Origin: Telmatactis stephensoni
Lineage: Eukaryota; Cnidaria; Anthozoa; Actiniaria; Isophelliidae
NCBI GenBank assembly: GCA_029948255.1
Contig: JALIZF010001761.1
Location: 434,001 to 498,000 of the forward strand
DNA: 64,000 bases
Direction: 5' to 3'
Part shown: positions 58,362 through 64,000 of the stretch, piece after piece
How positions within the stretch are numbered: the first letter of the stretch is position 1
Layout: each line of letters opens with the position of its first letter
Made by a program: the position numbers and the translations under genes
Notes under the pieces: generated by a model
Told to the model about the DNA's origin: nothing
The model's input: the letters and a program-made list of their open reading frames with translations, nothing else
Database searches by the model: none

Positions 58362-61300
58362 ATGAACAATAACCGACAATTACGGAAATGGATCATGGTT
58401 GTTTTGTTTATGTCTTTCTACGACCACGTGGTTTCTGCTGATAACAAAAGTAAGTAAAGAAAATACACAAAAGTTTACAAGGAAAAAATACTAAAAGGAC
58501 TAAAAAGATGAAAGATGAAAGTAAATGACAATTATGATGTCTGGAGTAAAGAAACATGAAAGAGAAGAGAGAAAGAAAGAAAGAAAGAAAGAACGAAAGA
58601 AAGAAAGAAACAAACAAACAAACAAACAAACAAACAAACAAACAAACAAACAAAGGAAGAAAGGAAGGAAGAAAGAAAGAAAGAAACTTGTGGAATTTTT
58701 CTGTCTGTCTCTTTGTGATAGATAACTCTCGCTACAAAGTACGTAGATAACGGCTACAACATCTAAATCTATTTACAGCGTGCAATATACATACAGAGAG
58801 AATAGGCTGTTTTAAGGATGCTGTCCTCCCGTCCCGTCCCCTCCCCGAACTTCTTTTCACAGACCGCGATTCTACGAGTCCCGTATTCACTGGGGGATTC
58901 ATTGATTTGAAAAACTGGAACTTGTACATGGAGGATTTAAGGTGTCGCTGTGCAGAAGCAGCCAAGGCCAAGGGATACAACATATTAGGTCTGCAGTTTT
59001 ATGGTGAGTGGATATGTTAAAACTCGTATTGTCTCTTCTCTCAGCGCCACATTCCCGTTTTGCAAATATATGGGAGTATCCCGTCACGGCTCACAGAAAA
59101 AGTATATATTGTAAAATAAACGCCATTTTGAGATGGCATTATCGGTCCATAATGAGCGGAGAGGAACAGGCATTTCAATATCCTTCCTCCTCATTTTAAT
59201 GCCATTTTTCTCCTTCCTCCCTATAATTTTTTCGGCCATTTCTTCTTCACTACATCTCGAAATTGTTTTCCTCCATCCTCCCAAACCGATTTTTCTGCCT
59301 CTTTTCTCCCTCCTCCCTACATTTTTAGGGCTATTTCTCCCTCCTCCCTAAACCGTTCCTCTCCGCTCTATAATGACGGCTAGTTTGGAGAAAATATATT
59401 CGCTATTGGCGGAGTCAGAAACCTAGCACTCAGTTTGGAAGAAAATAAAATGTGTCTTATCTAAGACGTGACTGAAATCAAAGTCTCGCTATAAACGACA
59501 CTTAGTCCTAAGACGCGAACAAAATAAGAACAGCTCAGAACTTTGTTCCTCGATAAGCTGCGTCTAAGACTAAAAGTACTGTTTATTTGGAGGGATTCGC
59601 GTCTTATATAAGTCGCGTCCAAGGTAAAAATACATGTCATCGTTTTGCTCGTATAAGCGGCCCAATTCACTCTTATCCGGATAGATGTGATAACAAAATA
59701 TTTGCGTAACTGTTTTATCTTTGCAAACATTTATTGGGATTGCATAAACATAGACTAAGTTATCGTTGCCCTTAGAGCCAAAAAGGAAAGATTGATGAAT
59801 GTTTTGTTTTGCAGGTGAATGCTGGTCTGGCCCTAATGCTAAGTTGACTTACAGCCAAAGTGGCCCATCAGACCAATGCGTTACTCATGACCTAGCACAC
59901 TGCACACCATCCGAGGAGGATTGTGTAGGGAGAGACTATACCAACTTTATCTATAAAATACTTGGTGAGGGAAAAACCTTACAGATATATATCTTAGTAT
60001 ATTGGACTTCATCTTGACTATGCTCCCCCAGCTCATTTAATATTATAAGCTTTGTTTTGCATTTCTTTGTTTTCCTGCAGCTCATCCTCGGAAACCCAGG
60101 GATATTGTCTGTCGCTTGTTTCTCGTTCCCAGAAAAAAAACCCTTGGTTAAAGTTCTCTGCTAGCACTTGTTCCGGAATTGAAGTCAAAATCAATTATGA
60201 TGTCATTTTAACATTTATTGTAATTTGTCTAAATATAGTAGATGCTGATTGGTAGACCATTTACAAACGAGAGAAAATTCTACTTCCGGAACAATTAAGC
60301 TCTAACAGAACGTTTTTTTTTGTATCGAGAGACTAGCGACAGAATGACAGAGGAATGCCTATGGGTTCCAGAGGATGTCCCGTAGGATGTCCCGTGGGAT
60401 ATCCCGTAGGATGTCCCGTAGCCTGGCTTGGCTTAATTTGGTTCCACATCCTCTTAAATCGACTTACGGATGCCGATCACATTTTTGATCCTTTATATTA
60501 CCAAAACGTTGACATTTTATAAACTGTGTACGTGAAAGTCTTGTTCAAATGGTGCGAATTTTATATCTCCCCAATTGCAAATCGGCCGGATTTTCTTGGT
60601 GGATCCGCTTTCCTGATCGTTGTGGAATAATATGGGGCGACCTGCACTTCTCGGAAGATTTCATCCAATTGGTGGGTCACCTGAGAATCTAAACAAAAGA
60701 AATTTTTGAAAACGCAAATGGCAACAGTAGATTCTTTTATATTATCAAACCAATTAGATGACAGATGGTCAGATTACCTGAATAATATGCAAAAGGCAAA
60801 GCAACGGCTACATGCAATCTTGCCATAATATTTTGTATATTTGTTTCCAGAAAATCCTGTTACAACCCATACTCATAAAATAGCCACCGACCACAACACA
60901 ACACATCACAACATAACCCAACATCCTAACATAACAACACACCACACCATTCAGTTAAAAAATACTACAACTACAACACCACCACCCACACCTACGCCTC
61001 AGAATACTCAAGCTCCTAACTATGTACCTCCTTGTCAACCAAGTAAGTAACTGTAACCAAGTAAATAATTGTTATAAAATATTTAAGATCAAACACTCGC
61101 GTTGATTGGCTGGTTCCCACGTTTGTACAGGGGACAAAGACATGGCCTGCACTAAAACGTTGGAAATATTTTATAAGAGCAATATAAATCGATCGCTCAA
61201 TGTCACTGTACTGTGATATAAACACTCTGGAAGATGTAGAGCAAGAGCAGCATTCGCAAACTCATCGTGTTTCTAAGCTTGCTCCCCCCTCCCCTGGCTG

Positions 61301-62290
61301 TTTGGAGTGGCTTTATAAGGTTGGAATGAGCCTTCTCCTTTCGCAAAGAAATTGAAATAGCCGCGTACCTGATACTTTCCTTTACTTGTCATTTCCCGTC
61401 TTCCTTCCATCACTTCTCTCTTAAGGAGAGTAACTATAGATTTCCTGTTGCTGTATTTTTCTCTAAAGGAACCTTTGGTTAATGCTGACATTCAGCTATT
61501 TAACGATTTCTTAGTTTTGGCAACTGAATCCCTTAGTTGGTCGGTTAGTCTGATTCATTTACGGCCTCGGATCCGAGTGTTTCCTCCTTCTTTGACCGAA
61601 GAGTTCTTTGATCGGGAGGGGCCGAAATCATTGATGATCAATCTCCATCTTATACGTAATATGCATACAATTCAGCGATTTGTTTGGATTTCTGTGTTCT
61701 TTTATTTTTTCTTTGAGTGGATTCTATTTCTCTTCTTTAATTTTTCTTGACTCAGTAAAATTCATGAACTCTTTACATTAGCTTGACGCTTTCAAATTTT
61801 GCTTAATTAAGAGAAACAAAATCCCTCAAATAATAGTCATCTATCTATGACACGTATTTATGGAATGACACTCAAATATCTTGCATTTCAAAATCATTAT
61901 TGTCAAATTATGCAAATAAAGTTTTCATTCCACTTTTCAAAAGCCATCTGGACCTCTGGTACTTGTTCAGGCCATTTCTCATTCACGCGAGGAACCGTTA
62001 TTTGTCAAAGAAATTGGCTGGTTTGGAAGGGCCTTTAATAAACATACGATACTATCAGTTTAAGTCACTAAAGTCCATTTTATCTCTTTAATTTACCAGG
62101 CTGTGTACCGCCAGCTCCACCATGTCAAGTGCCTTGTCCGCCATACTATATTTATTTCAAAGATGAAAAGAAACCCACCAAACCAAAACCCACCAAGTTA
62201 TGGCAGAGAATCTTTGGTAAATTTACAAAGAAAGCACGCGCCGGACACTTGGTTGGCTATCTCTTGAACGCGTTTAAAAGCGAAAACTAA
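58362..62290 (+). CDS. Secreted ECWSG/WSC-like protein with Thr-rich linker and cationic C-terminus (253 aa)
   Basis: Five exons, 58362-58449, 58863-59003, 59815-59964, 60851-61042 and 62100-62290, join in phase 1 throughout (762 nt). Residues 1-27 form a signal peptide with a basic start (NNNRQLRKW) and the core IMVVLFMSFY. Residues about 30-126 are a cysteine domain with C-R-C..A...GY...GLQFYGECWSG and later CVGRDYTNFIY. The GLQ-x-x-GECW core resembles WSC-type carbohydrate-binding modules, but the family is not certain. Residues 127-190 are a Thr/His/Asn/Pro-rich, probably O-glycosylated linker. Residues 191-253 start with a Cys/Pro cluster (CVPPAPPCQVPCPP), and the end is a strongly basic, amphipathic segment (KLWQRIFGKFTKKARAG). 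Likely an extracellular or mucus protein; function unknown. Phase-1 symmetry means each module is an independent exon. Confidence 0.85.
58565..58690. repeat. (GAAA)n(CAAA)n(GGAA)n microsatellite in intron 1
   Basis: Purine-rich tetranucleotide runs, about 125 bases. Lys/Glu-rich open frames here are artefacts. Confidence 0.95.
59147..59375. mobile_element. MITE in intron 2 of the secreted-protein gene
   Basis: CCATAATGAGCGGAGAGGAAC is mirrored by GTTCCTCTCCGCTCTATAAT about 200 bases away. The centre is TTCCTCC-rich. Confidence 0.65.
60373..60422. repeat. Short minisatellite, four units of GGATGTCCCGTA
   Basis: GGATGTCCCGTAGGATGTCC and variants (one ATATCCCGTA) repeat at about 12-base spacing. 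Confidence 0.75.
61070..61245. repeat. Relative of the 58088 palindrome, single arm
   Basis: AAAATATTTAAGATC, GATTGGCTGG, GTTGGAAATATTTTATA, AGCAATATAA and CACTCTGGAAGATGTAGAGC occur in the same order as at 57980-58152. Confidence 0.65.
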
Positions 62291-62310
62291 AAGCCATTTA
62301 CACTCTGTAT

Positions 62311-62316
62311 AATAAA
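62311..62316 (+). terminator. Poly(A) signal of the secreted-protein gene
   Basis: AATAAA lies 20 bases after the stop codon, close enough to suggest a very short 3' UTR. Confidence 0.55.
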
Positions 62317-62532
62317 ACTAAACGGAAAAGAACTTGTTCCTAGCTATGTACATGGGTTTGAACGTAAAGCCTGGCTCACACCAGCGATACAAGCATACAA
62401 CCAACATACGCACAATTAGTAGTGTAAAGTTCATTAAATGTGATACTGAGTCTGTATGTCGTTTGCGCTTATGCTTATGAAGCTAGTTTGAACTAGGTTT
62501 ATTAACCTTGTTCCAACGCACTTTGCTATTAA

Positions 62533-63191
62533 GGCCTGGGTCAGATTCGGATTCAAAATGGCGGACGTAAAACCAATGGGGGTGGTACAATTCTAACATC
62601 TTTTTGCAAAAAGTCATCATAGTTTGACATAACTAATTGGGTTCTAAAAATCTTTCAAATTATTAAAAATGTTTCTATGGCAGCAGATTATTTGACCTTT
62701 GAACCTAATTGAACGAATTTTTAAAAACGCCTTCGGGAGAGTGGGAAACCTTTTAAAACTCAAAATATTAACTTGCAGTCTTCTTAGGCCTAGGTGGGGC
62801 ATTTCTGTTCCAACTAGAAACTCAAGCAATTATAAAGAAATCCTGATTCAAGGTAATTATGAAATTTTATATCTTACATTTACATACGAACCGACAATGT
62901 TGGGCAAGATTTCTAGTTGGACTGATATACCAGGAGGCTAGCTCTATAACATCCAGTACTTTATCTCTAGTTCTATGGTTATTTTACTACTCTCCAGAAG
63001 CTTTCTATTCAAAGAAAACTAAAAATGAAGTCAAAGGTCACGGTTTCGTTACCATGGATACCCCATGTCATAGTATTGCACTCATTGGTGGAGTACATTG
63101 ACTGTGCTATTTTCAATGTGTTCTGACAAAGCCACACGTTACGAGATCACTGTTTTACTATTATTCACCATATTTGCATTTGACCCAGGCC
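62533..63191. mobile_element. piggyBac-like non-autonomous element (TTAA-flanked)
   Basis: Ends GGCCTGGGTCAGAT and TTTGACCCAGGCC are exact inverted repeats of about 11 bases, bounded on both sides by TTAA (62529-62532, 63192-63195). TTAA target duplication is the hallmark of piggyBac transposition. It is 659 bases with no transposase. Confidence 0.8.
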
Positions 63192-63195
63192 TTAA

Positions 63196-64000
63196 TATAC
63201 CTGAGCATGTAATGATTGACGCACTTTGAAATAGCTAACGCACTTTGGTAAGAAGAAAGTTAAAGATACACTGATCCCACTAAATCGAACTGCCAATACA
63301 TAGACCTAGGTCACGTGACTCAATATGAAAGGTTCGAAGAATCGAAGAAATTTTTGGAATTTTAGCTTGAAAAATTTAACTATCGGCTTAAAGAAAATGT
63401 AGCACATCTACATATGATATATTTTGCTTTACAATAAAAACGCAAGCACGAACGTATACAGCCAGTGCCCACTCGAATTCCATTTTCACTTTACGATATA
63501 TACCCCCTCCTACTAAAATAGTTATTAAAAAGATATATTACAACATGACATGCAGCTATATATCAATTAAATAGAAATACGAAAGATAATTACAACATGT
63601 GCTACAGTATATTTTACTATGAAAAGTTTATTACAAAGTGCGTCGGTATTTCAAAGTGCGTTAAAATGATTACAAAGTGTGTTAACTATTTCAAAGTGCG
63701 TCAATTATTACAAAGTGAGTTGTAACAAACCTTGAAACCTGGTTCAAACTTGCGACGTAAGAAGCATGCACAAAATCAGTAGTATTGGCTAGACGCTGTG
63801 AGGCCTATGTTTTTTATTTATTTATTTTTTCACTAGCAGTGCTTGACCTGTGTGATAAACGTGCACACGATCAAATGCTGCTTTTGCTAATGCTTAGTAT
63901 GTCTCTAGTGTAGTGTGTAGTGTAGTGTCGCAATAGCTTTTAATTTAGACTGTTAAAAGCAAAATTATATACACTTATTTCAAAAAATGTTGTCGCGGTG
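63196..64000. other. 3' edge of window: repeats, no gene
   Basis: CAAAGTGCGTYA words recur in tandem at 63600-63720 (TTACAAAGTGCGT / TTTCAAAGTGCGT) and inverted at 63210-63250. A decayed M2-type element (AACCTGGTTCAAACTTGCGA ... CTAATGCTTAGTATGTCTCT) spans about 63725-63915. Confidence 0.5.

Overview
This window is metazoan nuclear DNA. It has GT-AG introns, CDS interrupted by kilobase introns, secreted cysteine-rich proteins, a TGF-beta-type receptor kinase, a tail-anchored golgin, and many short inverted-repeat (MITE-like) elements. The AT-rich composition, tandem trefoil genes, an ECWSG-type secreted protein and the repeat style point to a cnidarian, most likely an anthozoan such as a stony coral. 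That assignment is inference, since no marker gene is present.

Layout. (1) 2.6-9.2 kb, plus strand: two tandem paralogous genes for small secreted proteins, each with two P-type trefoil domains followed by a six-cysteine beta-defensin-like domain. The downstream copy (7250-9244) assembles perfectly in phase as a 167-residue precursor. The upstream copy (3670-5973) lacks an in-phase first exon, and the signal-peptide exon in front of it may belong to a separate short-peptide gene. (2) 10.7-43.3 kb, plus strand: one very large coiled-coil gene of 23 traceable exons, about 5,300 codons. Its N-terminus and C-terminal membrane anchor identify it as a giantin (GOLGB1)-like golgin. Two exons of 5.7 and 6.1 kb carry most of the rod. 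At least 16 single-base indels break the frame between 23.1 and 35.9 kb, while splice phases and sense coding remain intact, so sequence error is more likely than decay. (3) 46.9-54.3 kb, minus strand: a complete seven-exon type I TGF-beta/BMP/activin receptor serine/threonine kinase (488 residues) with an unusual GS region and divergent L45 loop. (4) 58.4-62.3 kb, plus strand: a complete five-exon secreted protein (253 residues) with an ECWSG/WSC-like cysteine domain, a Thr/His/Pro-rich linker and a strongly cationic amphipathic C-terminus.

Introns and intergenic DNA are packed with repeats. There are three copies of one TA-flanked MITE family, two large hAT-like palindromic elements, a TTAA-flanked piggyBac-like element, nested inverted-repeat elements, tRNA-derived SINE sequences, a Penelope-like GIY-YIG remnant, a higher-order minisatellite and long simple repeats.

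The genes do not form an operon-like system. A theme of mucosal or innate-defence secretion (trefoil plus defensin-like; WSC-like plus cationic tail) is suggested at the two ends of the window, with a Golgi tether and a signalling receptor between them.
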